Assembly: GCA_045638645.1 (NCBI GenBank)
Contig: JAZUBU010000005.1
Span: 1 to 64,000, forward strand
Direction: 5' to 3'
DNA length: 64,000 nucleotides
From: JAGCJX01 sp045638645
GTDB taxonomy: Bacteria > Bacteroidota > Bacteroidia > Bacteroidales > UBA932
Numbering within the stretch: the first letter of the stretch is position 1; every line of letters starts with the position of its first letter. The position numbers and the translations under genes are program-made. This document shows positions 53,876 through 61,538 of this stretch, piece by piece. Below the pieces are notes generated by a model. It was not told where the DNA came from. It was given only the letters and a program-made list of their open reading frames with translations, and did not search any database.

Positions 53876-54703
53876 ATGCTTAGAAAGAAAATGAAACAAC
53901 GCTTGGGATGGGGGACTTTATTGGTATTTTTCCTCCTGATCTCTTCAACCGATGTCTGGGGACAATTCATCGTAAACGAGCAAGCCACACAAGAACATAC
54001 CGAAACGATGGATAGCTTCGTAGGAAACAGCACCGAAGAAACACCGATAGCCTTTGCCGGGAATCCGATGATGACCATCGGCCAGACCTTGACAAGCATT
54101 GGAATCATGTCCATGGTTTCCAATGGCCCTCTCTCGCTTTTCCTTATGTTTGGAGGCAATATTTCTCCCCAACAAAGAACCAGGATGGGGACAATCCTGT
54201 TGACCGACTTCGGCGCTCTATTAGCCGGTATTCCCATCTGGATCATAGGGACACGCCTGGAGAAACACCCCGATGGCAGACAATATTTGGGAGACCCGAA
54301 GGGATTTGGACTCCGGCTGGATCTCGCAGCAAATGTAAGTCCCGTATTGGGCGTAGACTGCATTGCTGGCTATCACTTCGGCCCGTATGTCTTTGCCGGT
54401 GGAGGCGTGGGCTCCCGTACGATCGACGGCCTCGCCATTCCAGTCTTTGCAGACCTTCGCGTAACCTGCTCTCCCAAAAGGGTTGCCCCCTTTATCGGAT
54501 TAAAGGCCGGCTTGTCCTATTACGACGAACAAACTGCACAGAAAAACCCCTACTTTGACGCATTTTTCAGTCTCAGTCTGGGTACCCGCATCCGACACAG
54601 ACACAATGACTGTAGCCGCGGAGACTGGTGGTTTGCCAGCGTTACCGAATACTCTCCTATCTGCGGTATCAACAGCGGGCTGCAAATCAGCTATTCTTTC
54701 TAA
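53876..54703 (+). CDS. Predicted outer-membrane protein, paralogue B
   Basis: A 275-residue secreted protein related to the one at 45615-46391. The signal peptide ends near VWGQF; a Gly/Met/Leu-rich middle (PLSLFLMFGGN, GTILLTDFGALLAGIPIWII) precedes a strand-rich C-terminal half with YLGDPKGFG, GYHFGPYVFAGGGVGSR, FIGLKAGLSYY and LGTRIRHRHNDCSRGDWWF, ending in a Phe. The shared parts align at the same spacing with paralogue A, while the N-terminal halves differ. The initiating Met could also be five codons later. Its promoter lies beside two tandem palindromes, so it is probably regulated by a specific factor. Function unknown. Confidence 0.75.
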   Translation: MLRKKMKQRLGWGTLLVFFLLISSTDVWGQFIVNEQATQEHTETMDSFVGNSTEETPIAFAGNPMMTIGQTLTSIGIMSMVSNGPLSLFLMFGGNISPQQRTRMGTILLTDFGALLAGIPIWIIGTRLEKHPDGRQYLGDPKGFGLRLDLAANVSPVLGVDCIAGYHFGPYVFAGGGVGSRTIDGLAIPVFADLRVTCSPKRVAPFIGLKAGLSYYDEQTAQKNPYFDAFFSLSLGTRIRHRHNDCSRGDWWFASVTEYSPICGINSGLQISYSF

Positions 54704-54721
54704 ACTAAAAAACAATCGATA

Positions 54722-54751
54722 AAAAAGGCTGACGTGAACGCCAGCCTTTTT
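54722..54751. terminator. Bidirectional terminator between paralogue B and the POT transporter gene
   Basis: AAAAAGGCTG (54722-54731) and CAGCCTTTTT (54742-54751) pair perfectly, and the loop adds two more G-C pairs. The convergent genes end at 54703 and 54775. Confidence 0.8.
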
Positions 54752-54774
54752 CATCATTATAGGGATCGGACGGA

Positions 54775-56442
54775 TTATGCGTTGGTCACGCGTTCCAACC
54801 ATTTCACCATACCCAACATAACGCCCATGGAAATGAGGCAGAATACGGCGAATACAGCCCAGCACATCCATTGTTCCGGGAAGGTATTCAACATGGTTAC
54901 ACCGATTGCAATGAACAAGTTACCGATGGCAGTTGCAGTCAACCACAATGCTTGGCAAATACCTTGCAAGTGACGGGGAGCGATCTTTGACACGAAAGAA
55001 AGTCCAAGAGGAGAAATGAACAACTCAGCGACGGTCAAGAAGAAGTAAGTCAAAATCAACACCATCGGGTTGCACTTCATAGAAATCTTGATGGCATCAG
55101 CCAAGCCTTTGAATTCTTCTCCAGAAGGATAGTTGTTCACAATCGCGATGAGTGCCAGGAAAATATAGGCACAAGCTGCCAGGAACATACCGATCACAAT
55201 CTTTCGGGGAGTAGAAACTTCTTTGCCTTTCTTTGACAGAGCAGCAAATACCCACATGATGATCGGAGTCAACAGGATCACAAACAAGGGGTTGATACAT
55301 TGCCAGATTTCCGGCGGAATCGCAGCGGTAGCAACGAAGTCACGAGCAAATACGGAAAGGGATTGACCGTTTTGGTGGAATGAGAACCAGAAGAATACGG
55401 CAACACCCAATACTGCGAACAAAGCATACAGACGTTGTTTGATTTCTTTTGCGTTTGCTGCCTTTTCTTCAGCACTGTATTCTTCAACGGCTTTCTTTTC
55501 TTTCTTCGCCGGGTTGGGAAGACGATTCTTCACGATGAAGAAAATCACCAATGAAATCAACATAGCCAACACAGAGGCAATGAATGAATAGTGAACACCC
55601 GTGTTGAACACGTTCAAGTATTGGTTACAGAATTCAACGGTAACTTCACCGGTATGACCTACTTCAGCTGCCAATGATGTCAAGTTGGCTTGGTCGATTT
55701 CGCTCATCGCACCTGCTCCTTCGATGAATTTATGGCAAAGACGCGGAAGGTCGGCATTGTAAGAAAGGTTGTGCAGATTCAACCACATGCTACGGAGCAA
55801 GGGAGCCACGAAAGGAGCAATCACACCACCGATGTTGATGAACACGTAGAAGATTTGGAAACCGGTATCCCGTTTTGATTTGGCTTCAGCCAAGGCTTCG
55901 GGTCCTTTTTTCGCTGCTTCTGCTTCAAAGTTATCATACATTTGACCGACAACGGCTTGCAAGTTACCTTTGAAGAGACCGTTACCCATAGCAATGACAA
56001 ACAAGGCTACGCATGTAAATACCAATACCCAGGAGAAGCCGGAAGCTTCAGCAAATACCGGGATGGACAACATACCGTAACCGGCAGCCATCACGCAAAG
56101 ACCGGTGATGATGGTACCTTTGTAGTTTTGTGTACGGTCAGCAATGATACCACCCGGAAGGCTGAGTACATAAATAAGGAAATAGAAAACCGCATAAATC
56201 CAACCTGCAGCATCATCGCTGATACCAAATTTTGAGCAGATGAACAAAAGAAGCACGGCGTTCATAATGTAGTAACCGAAACGTTCACCCATATTACTCA
56301 ATGCAGCTGCGATCAAGCCCTTAGGGTGTTCTTTTCGTGCTTTGTTGATGTAGAATACCAGGAAGGGTATTACTACAATCAGAATGGCGAGCAGAATCAT
56401 CATCGGACGATTGGTCTCCCAAAGATTTGTAATGAATGACAT
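54775..56442 (-). CDS. Proton-dependent oligopeptide transporter (POT/PTR family)
   Basis: A 555-residue major-facilitator protein of the POT family, which imports di- and tripeptides with protons. It has about 14 hydrophobic segments and the family start: FIxN-type leader, NMGERFGYYIMNAVLLLFI, then GGIIADRTQNYKGTI after the second helix. The E-x-x-E-R motif of many POTs reads NMGERF here, keeping the Glu-Arg. Between helices lies a longer soluble stretch (about residues 215-255). Codon use is strongly biased, suggesting high expression. With the secreted S9 peptidase and PepD it forms a route for peptide uptake and use. It has its own promoter and a shared terminator. Confidence 0.95.
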   Translation of the reverse strand: MSFITNLWETNRPMMILLAILIVVIPFLVFYINKARKEHPKGLIAAALSNMGERFGYYIMNAVLLLFICSKFGISDDAAGWIYAVFYFLIYVLSLPGGIIADRTQNYKGTIITGLCVMAAGYGMLSIPVFAEASGFSWVLVFTCVALFVIAMGNGLFKGNLQAVVGQMYDNFEAEAAKKGPEALAEAKSKRDTGFQIFYVFINIGGVIAPFVAPLLRSMWLNLHNLSYNADLPRLCHKFIEGAGAMSEIDQANLTSLAAEVGHTGEVTVEFCNQYLNVFNTGVHYSFIASVLAMLISLVIFFIVKNRLPNPAKKEKKAVEEYSAEEKAANAKEIKQRLYALFAVLGVAVFFWFSFHQNGQSLSVFARDFVATAAIPPEIWQCINPLFVILLTPIIMWVFAALSKKGKEVSTPRKIVIGMFLAACAYIFLALIAIVNNYPSGEEFKGLADAIKISMKCNPMVLILTYFFLTVAELFISPLGLSFVSKIAPRHLQGICQALWLTATAIGNLFIAIGVTMLNTFPEQWMCWAVFAVFCLISMGVMLGMVKWLERVTNA

Positions 56443-56469
56443 ACTGTTAAATGGTATTAGTTAATAAAT

Positions 56470-56502
56470 AAAATGTATATAGTCGATATACAGTTTGGCA
56501 AA
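56470..56502 (-). promoter_or_regulatory. Promoter of the POT transporter gene
   Basis: On the minus strand TTTG (56499-56502) and TACATTTT (56470-56477) are 21 bases apart; the -7 box differs from consensus in its last base only. Confidence 0.5.
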
Positions 56503-56696
56503 GATATTAATATTTTATGAAAACGCTGCCTTAATTTATCAAATCTCCGATAACTTTGTTTCAGAACACGAATCCTGTGGACAAACCAAGACTCTTCTCC
56601 GGCGCACTGTCAGCTTGTATGTACAGAAACTCCTCCATGTCATGGATAGCAAAGCAAAATTGCTCCAGGATCTGTAATTTTATCTAAAAAATTTGG

Positions 56697-56704
56697 TAAC
56701 TTTG
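56697..56704 (+). promoter_or_regulatory. -7 promoter box of the acyltransferase gene
   Basis: TAACTTTG matches TAnnTTTG, 25 bases before the ATG at 56730. A second TAACTTTG is found at 56551-56558 on the same strand. The DNA between 56503 and 56696 holds no recognisable gene. Confidence 0.5.
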
Positions 56705-56729
56705 TACGCTAACTTTATACCTGAAAAAG

Positions 56730-57659
56730 ATGGCTTCCTTGATTGAACGCACCTTGTTATTTTTGGTCAGCATTCCAATTTATTTGGTCTCGCTGCTGCC
56801 TTTGCGGGTGCACCACGCCTTCGCGGATCTGCTCCATTTCCTGCTGTACCGCGTGATCCGCTACCGACGTTCGGTGGTCACCATCAACCTGGCCCGCTCG
56901 TTCCCGGACAAGAAATACCCAGAGATCGAACGCATTACCAAAGAGTTTTACCGATACTTCCTCGACATCTTTGTGGAAATGATCTGGGCCTACTCCCGCA
57001 GCTCGGAAAAGGTCAACCGACGGGTCATTCTCGAAAACCCGGAAGTCATCCAAAAACTGTACGGCCGAGGCAAAAACCTGGTAGCGGTACTGGGACACTA
57101 CGGCAACTGGGAACTCTGCTGTTCAATGGGGCCCTATGCCCAACTGCTGAACATTGACATCCAGCCCTCCGAAAACTTCTTCATCTACAAGAAGCAAAAA
57201 GGATTCTCCGACCGTTTGGTCCGAATGTTGCGAGAAAAGAAGGGCGTTTGCACCCTATTGGAATCCGGACAGGTCTTCCGCCATGTCATGCAGAACCGCA
57301 ACGGCAAAGGCATTTACTTTTTCATCGCAGACCAGTCCCCCAGACGGGGCGCAAAATATGGATTGAAATTCCTGAACCAACCGACCCTGATGATCAACGG
57401 CCCAGAATACATGGCCTGCAAGTTGGGACTTCCCGTATTTTATGTCAGCATCGACCGCTACGAACGGGGACGTTACCGTTTCCGGTTTACCGAAATCACC
57501 CCCGATGCCTCCCAAGAGGAACCGGGCTGGGTAACCCGCCAATTTGCCGCTCTGCTGGAAGAAAGCATCCGCAACAATCCGGCCTGCTGGCTCTGGAGCC
57601 ACAAACGATGGAAACGTTGGCTCACCGACGAAGACAAATTAATACAGTATTTTGAATAA
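56730..57659 (+). CDS. Lipid A-type lysophospholipid acyltransferase (LpxL/HtrB-like)
   Basis: A 309-residue membrane-bound acyltransferase with an N-terminal hydrophobic helix (LLFLVSIPIYLVSLLPL). The catalytic H-x4-D/E motif is HYGNWE near residue 114, followed by FFIADQSPRRG and the C-terminal WLWSHKRWKRW. Family members add secondary acyl chains to lipid A or to related lipids; the acyl donor here is unknown. The downstream DUF4831 gene starts two bases after its stop, so the two are likely cotranscribed. Confidence 0.92.
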   Translation: MASLIERTLLFLVSIPIYLVSLLPLRVHHAFADLLHFLLYRVIRYRRSVVTINLARSFPDKKYPEIERITKEFYRYFLDIFVEMIWAYSRSSEKVNRRVILENPEVIQKLYGRGKNLVAVLGHYGNWELCCSMGPYAQLLNIDIQPSENFFIYKKQKGFSDRLVRMLREKKGVCTLLESGQVFRHVMQNRNGKGIYFFIADQSPRRGAKYGLKFLNQPTLMINGPEYMACKLGLPVFYVSIDRYERGRYRFRFTEITPDASQEEPGWVTRQFAALLEESIRNNPACWLWSHKRWKRWLTDEDKLIQYFE

Positions 57660-57660
57660 C

Positions 57661-58758
57661 ATGAAAAAACGCATTCTCCTTCCGTTCATCCTGACCTTGT
57701 CTGCTAGCCTGTGGATGAGCGGAGACCGTGCCCAAGCACAGGACCGTTTGGCAGAAAACACCAACGGCTCCCTCATCTATACCCTGCCCCGCACATCCAT
57801 CCGACTGACCGTGGAAGCCGTACGGGAATCCTACTACGCAGGACCCTATGCCCGCTTTGCCTCCAAATACCTGGGCATCGAGGCTTCGGACCAAAACTCC
57901 GTGAACTACCGCTTGCAAAGCATCAAACTCATCCCGACCGTAGAGGCCGACCCGCAATTGCGCATGGTCGCAGATCTGACCTCGCTGAAAAAACCGCAAG
58001 CCATTGCCGACTTCTTCGAAATGTCCTCACAAGGATTGGTTATCCTGTCCGATGACAGCCAGACCGGAGAAGAAGTTTGGCGCTTCCCCGCACCGGTCAA
58101 TCCGGCTGACCAACAAACCAAAGGCATGACCTCCAACCTGACCGAAACCGAAACGACCATGTACCGCAGCGTACGCTCCGGCAACGGTTTCGAAAGAGTC
58201 CCCGTCAGCCAAAGCCAGGTTGTATCCAAGAGTTTGGAAACCAAAGCAGAAGAGGCTGCCCAGCTAATCTTTGACCTGCGCCGCAAACGCATCCAGATCA
58301 TCACCGGCGATACCGATGCGACTTTCAGCGGCAATGCTTTGGAAGCTGCCATCTCGGAAATCAACCGGCTGGAAGAAGAGTACCTCTCCCTCTTCCTGGG
58401 AGAACGGACCGAAGCCGTAGAAACCTTGAGTTTTGATGTCGTTCCGGAAACTACACAAGAACGCCAGTTGCAGATTGCCTTCCGCATCTCGGAAGAGGAG
58501 GGCATCCTCCCGGCCGACAACGTGGCCGGACGCCCTGTTGCCCTGGAACTGATTCCCGAAGCAACCGAAGAAGAAATCCGCCAATACCTGGGCGATGGCA
58601 TCCCTCCGAAAAAACCGACTCCGGAAATCACCTACCGCGTTCCGGGTATCTGTACCGCCCGTCTCTCCGATGGTCGCCAGGTCTTGCTCCAAACCCGCAT
58701 CCCGGTTTACCAAATGGGACAAACCTTGAGTTTCCCGATTGGTGCCGTCATCAAATAA
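57661..58758 (+). CDS. DUF4831 secreted protein
   Basis: A 365-residue protein with a signal peptide (cleavage near AQAQD) and the whole length of the DUF4831 family, which is known mainly from Bacteroidetes. A characteristic start is YTLPRTSIRLTVEAVRESYYAGPYARFASKYLG; the later part has QLIFDLRRKRIQIITGDTDA-like sequence and a Glu-rich helix. No catalytic motif is evident. The start at 57661 is preferred to one nine bases upstream that would overlap the acyltransferase gene. The family has no established function; the neighbours suggest an envelope role. Confidence 0.85.
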   Translation: MKKRILLPFILTLSASLWMSGDRAQAQDRLAENTNGSLIYTLPRTSIRLTVEAVRESYYAGPYARFASKYLGIEASDQNSVNYRLQSIKLIPTVEADPQLRMVADLTSLKKPQAIADFFEMSSQGLVILSDDSQTGEEVWRFPAPVNPADQQTKGMTSNLTETETTMYRSVRSGNGFERVPVSQSQVVSKSLETKAEEAAQLIFDLRRKRIQIITGDTDATFSGNALEAAISEINRLEEEYLSLFLGERTEAVETLSFDVVPETTQERQLQIAFRISEEEGILPADNVAGRPVALELIPEATEEEIRQYLGDGIPPKKPTPEITYRVPGICTARLSDGRQVLLQTRIPVYQMGQTLSFPIGAVIK

Positions 58759-58798
58759 TCACAACGAATAAAACACAAATTATACAAAACTGAATACC

Positions 58799-60253
58799 AT
58801 GAACATCCAAGATTTGAATCCGAAATCCGTGTGGAAAAACTTCTACGCGTTGACACAAATCCCTCGCCCCTCAAAACGCGAAGGCAGAGCCGTTGAGTAC
58901 CTGGTTGAATTTGGTAACAAACTCGGCTTGGAAACCATCAAAGATGAAGTTGGCAACGTCATCATCCGCAAACCGGCTACCCCGGGTATGGAAAACCGTC
59001 AAGGTATCATCCTCCAGGCCCACATCGATATGGTTCCCCAAAAGAACAACGACAAAGTACACGACTGGGACAAGGATCCGGTAGAACCCCGCATTGTAGA
59101 AGACTGGGTCTATGCAACAGGAACCACCCTGGGTGCAGACAACGGCTTGGGCTGCGCCGTAGCCATGGCGGTTCTGGAAGCTACCGACCTGGTACACGGT
59201 CCGGTGGAAGCCCTGTTCACCATTGACGAAGAAACCGGCATGACCGGTGCCCGCGCCTTGCAACCCGGCGTTCTGAAAGGTGATATTCTCATCAACCTGG
59301 ACTCTGAAGACGAAGGCGAATTGTACGTCGGCTGCGCCGGCGGTCTGGACGTGACTGCGACCTTCCGCTACCAGGAAGAAGCCTTGCCCGCAGGCTATAC
59401 TGTCCGAGAATTGAATGTCAAAGGTCTCCGTGGCGGTCACTCCGGTATGGAAATCAACCAAGGCCGAGGCAATGCCAACAAAATCATGGTACGCCTTCTG
59501 TTGCCTTTCTTGCGCGACCTGGATGCCCGCTTGCTCTGCGTGGAAGGCGGCAACATGCGCAATGCCATTCCCCGCGAAGGTGTTGCATGCGTAGCCTTCC
59601 CGGAAAACCGCGTAGCAGAGGCAGAAGCCCTCGTAGCCCGCACCCTCGCAGAAGCCAAAAACGAATACGGTCCGGTGGATCCCGGCTTGGAAATCTTCAT
59701 GGTTCCCTGCGAATGCCAAGGTCCGGCCATCGAACAAGCCGTTGCCCTCAAGGCCATGCGTGCCGTATACGGCTGCCCGAACGGAGTGGACCGCATGAGC
59801 CTGGCCATGGATAACCTGGTGGAAACATCCAACAACCTGGCCATTGTAAAATCGGAGAACGGCACCTTGGTCGTAAAGACCCTGATGCGTGGTTCCATCG
59901 ATTCTGCCAAAGCTGACCTGAGCGAATCCATCCGCGCTGTCTTTGAATTGGCAGGAGCCGAAGTGCAACTTACCGGCGGCTACTCAGGCTGGCAACCGAA
60001 CATGGCTTCTCCCATCCTGAAAGCCATGAAAGAAACCTACCAAGCCCTGTACGGCGTAGAACCTGCCGTGAAAGCCATCCACGCAGGCTTGGAATGCGGT
60101 ATCCTCGGTGGTATCTATCCGAACTGGGACATGATCTCCTGTGGTCCGACCATCCGCTCACCTCACTCTCCCGAAGAACGCGTATGCATCCCGACGGTAG
60201 AAAAGTGGTGGAAATTCGTGGTTACCGCCTTGGAAAAAGCACCCCTCAAATAG
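58799..60253 (+). CDS. pepD: Aminoacyl-histidine dipeptidase (M20 family)
   Basis: A 484-residue cytosolic dipeptidase that uses two metal ions to cleave dipeptides such as those with C-terminal His. Metal-ligand motifs are in order: LQAHIDMVPQK, TTLGADNGLGCAVAMAVLE, FTIDEETGMTGA, INLDSEDEGELYVGCAGG, and the C-terminal GGIYPNWDMISCGPTI. Length agrees with PepD rather than with shorter M20 peptidases. Codon choice is biased as in gcvP and the POT gene. It follows DUF4831 by 40 bases and ends at the rpsF promoter region. Confidence 0.95.
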   Translation: MNIQDLNPKSVWKNFYALTQIPRPSKREGRAVEYLVEFGNKLGLETIKDEVGNVIIRKPATPGMENRQGIILQAHIDMVPQKNNDKVHDWDKDPVEPRIVEDWVYATGTTLGADNGLGCAVAMAVLEATDLVHGPVEALFTIDEETGMTGARALQPGVLKGDILINLDSEDEGELYVGCAGGLDVTATFRYQEEALPAGYTVRELNVKGLRGGHSGMEINQGRGNANKIMVRLLLPFLRDLDARLLCVEGGNMRNAIPREGVACVAFPENRVAEAEALVARTLAEAKNEYGPVDPGLEIFMVPCECQGPAIEQAVALKAMRAVYGCPNGVDRMSLAMDNLVETSNNLAIVKSENGTLVVKTLMRGSIDSAKADLSESIRAVFELAGAEVQLTGGYSGWQPNMASPILKAMKETYQALYGVEPAVKAIHAGLECGILGGIYPNWDMISCGPTIRSPHSPEERVCIPTVEKWWKFVVTALEKAPLK

Positions 60254-60259
60254 ATATTA

Positions 60260-60290
60260 TTTGCAGATTGTTAAATAATTACTAAATTTG
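60260..60290 (+). promoter_or_regulatory. Consensus promoter of rpsF-rpsR-rplI
   Basis: TTTG (60260-60263) and TAAATTTG (60283-60290) are exactly 19 bases apart, a full match to the Bacteroidota pattern. Transcription should start near 60295, at the base of the hairpin that follows. Confidence 0.7.
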
Positions 60291-60291
60291 C

Positions 60292-60323
60292 AGCCCTTTT
60301 GGTTTATCCGAAAGGGCTTTTTT
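60292..60323 (+). terminator. Hairpin with T-run at the 5' end of the rpsF transcript
   Basis: AGCCCTTT (60292-60299) pairs with AAAGGGCT (60311-60318), and six T follow. It may end pepD transcripts, since it starts 39 bases after that stop. It also coincides with the predicted start of the rpsF transcript and holds the bases CCG just before its second arm, so it could act as a leader control element for the S6-S18-L9 operon. Both roles are possible. Confidence 0.65.
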
Positions 60324-60346
60324 AAACCAATTTAATAATAATCAGT

Positions 60347-60688
60347 ATGTTAAAACAGTACGAAACCGTTTTCATTGCAACTCCCGTTTTGTCTGAAGGT
60401 CAGATGAAGGAAGCGGTAGAAAAGTTCCGTGATCTGATTGTTGCCGATGGTGGTGAAATCGTTCACGAAGAAGATTGGGGTCTTCGCAAGCTTGCTTACC
60501 CGATCCAAAAGAAGACAACTGGATTCTATCACTTGATCGAATTCAAAGCAGAACCTGCATTCATTGCAAAATTTGAAACCGAATACCGCCGCGACGAGCG
60601 TATCATCCGTTTCTTGACTTTCGCAATGGACAAACATTCAATCGCTTATGCTGAACGCAGACGCGCTAACAAACAAGAAGCTAAATAA
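60347..60688 (+). CDS. rpsF: 30S ribosomal protein S6
   Basis: A 113-residue bS6, which pairs with S18 on the 30S platform. The start MLKQYETVFIATPVLSEGQ and the motif GLRKLAYPIQKKTTGFYHLIEF are typical. The tail ends in basic residues and Lys, without the Glu-Glu end that RimK extends in E. coli. No Shine-Dalgarno sequence precedes it, unlike the next two genes. It is the first gene of the rpsF-rpsR-rplI operon. Confidence 0.97.
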   Translation: MLKQYETVFIATPVLSEGQMKEAVEKFRDLIVADGGEIVHEEDWGLRKLAYPIQKKTTGFYHLIEFKAEPAFIAKFETEYRRDERIIRFLTFAMDKHSIAYAERRRANKQEAK

Positions 60689-60691
60689 TTT

Positions 60692-60699
60692 GAGGAGGT
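60692..60699 (+). promoter_or_regulatory. Strong Shine-Dalgarno sequence of rpsR
   Basis: GAGGAGGT ends seven bases before the rpsR ATG at 60706, a near-perfect match to the 16S anti-Shine-Dalgarno end. Almost all other genes in the window have none. Confidence 0.75.
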
Positions 60700-60705
60700 A
60701 GAATT

Positions 60706-60978
60706 ATGGCAAATGCAACTAACAACGAAATCCGTTATTTGAACCCTCCGACAGTTGAGGTTAAAAAGAAAAAATACTGCCGTTTCAAAAAGGTAGGTAT
60801 CAAATATGTTGACTACAAAGACGCAGAATTCTTGAAACGTTTCTTGAACGAACAAGGTAAGATTTTGCCCCGTCGTCTCACCGGTACTTCCTTGAAATTC
60901 CAACGTAAGGTAGCTCAATCTGTGAAACGTGCAAGACACTTGGCTTTGCTTCCTTATGTAACTGACTTGTTGAAATAA
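60706..60978 (+). CDS. rpsR: 30S ribosomal protein S18
   Basis: A 90-residue bS18 with the conserved KYVDYKDAEFLKRFLNEQGK and LPRRLTGTSLKFQRKVAQSV. It forms a pair with S6 and, in Bacteroidota ribosomes, is reported to help S21 hold the anti-Shine-Dalgarno end of 16S rRNA. Its strong Shine-Dalgarno sequence is therefore notable. It lies 17 bases after rpsF. Confidence 0.97.
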   Translation: MANATNNEIRYLNPPTVEVKKKKYCRFKKVGIKYVDYKDAEFLKRFLNEQGKILPRRLTGTSLKFQRKVAQSVKRARHLALLPYVTDLLK

Positions 60979-60982
60979 TCGT

Positions 60983-60988
60983 AGGAGG
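60983..60988 (+). promoter_or_regulatory. Strong Shine-Dalgarno sequence of rplI
   Basis: AGGAGG lies ten bases before the rplI ATG at 60999, within the useful spacing range. Confidence 0.65.
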
Positions 60989-60998
60989 AGATAAGAAT

Positions 60999-61454
60999 AT
61001 GGAAATCATTTTGAAACAAGACGTAACTAACCTCGGTCACAAAGATGACATCGTAACGGTTAAAAACGGTTATGCCGTGAATTACTTGATTCCGCAAGGA
61101 ATGGCAATTATGGCAACTCCTTCTGCTAAAAAAGTACACGCAGAAAACCTCAGACAACGTGCTCACAAAGAAGCAAAACTTCGTGATGACGCATCTGCAT
61201 TGGCTGGCAAACTGGAAGGTATGCTCGTGAAAATCGCTACCAAAGTTAGCGAAACCGGCAAAGCTTTCGGTTCTGTAAACAACATCCAAATTGCTGAAGC
61301 ATTGGTGGCTCTCGGTTTCGAAATCGACCGCAAAGACATTACCATCAAAGGTGCTGATGCTTTGAAGGAAGTGGGTACTTACGAAGCTGTAGTGAAATGC
61401 TACAAAGACATCAAAGCTACTGTACAAGTAGAAGTTGTCGCTGCTGAAGAATAA
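60999..61454 (+). CDS. rplI: 50S ribosomal protein L9
   Basis: A 151-residue bL9 with the N-terminal rRNA-binding domain (MEIILKQDVTNLGHKDDIV, GYAVNYLIPQGMA), a long connecting helix and a C-terminal domain ending VEVVAAEE. Length is normal. It closes the rpsF-rpsR-rplI operon and is followed by a strong terminator. Confidence 0.97.
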   Translation: MEIILKQDVTNLGHKDDIVTVKNGYAVNYLIPQGMAIMATPSAKKVHAENLRQRAHKEAKLRDDASALAGKLEGMLVKIATKVSETGKAFGSVNNIQIAEALVALGFEIDRKDITIKGADALKEVGTYEAVVKCYKDIKATVQVEVVAAEE

Positions 61455-61474
61455 TCTCAAACTTCACATACCAA

Positions 61475-61507
61475 AAAGAGGGCACGAAAGTCGCCCTCTT
61501 TTTTTAT
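61475..61507. terminator. Terminator of the S6-S18-L9 operon
   Basis: AAAGAGGGC (61475-61483) pairs with GCCCTCTTT (61493-61501) and seven or more T follow. On the minus strand it can also end the MiaA-fusion transcript, whose stop is at 61539. Confidence 0.85.
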
Positions 61508-61538
61508 GCTGCTTACGGACAAGATCCGGCGGATCACT

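Noticed and set aside
56495..56677. 60-codon plus-strand frame between the POT gene and the acyltransferase gene
   Set aside because: No family, no start context, and its first codons lie within the divergent POT promoter region.
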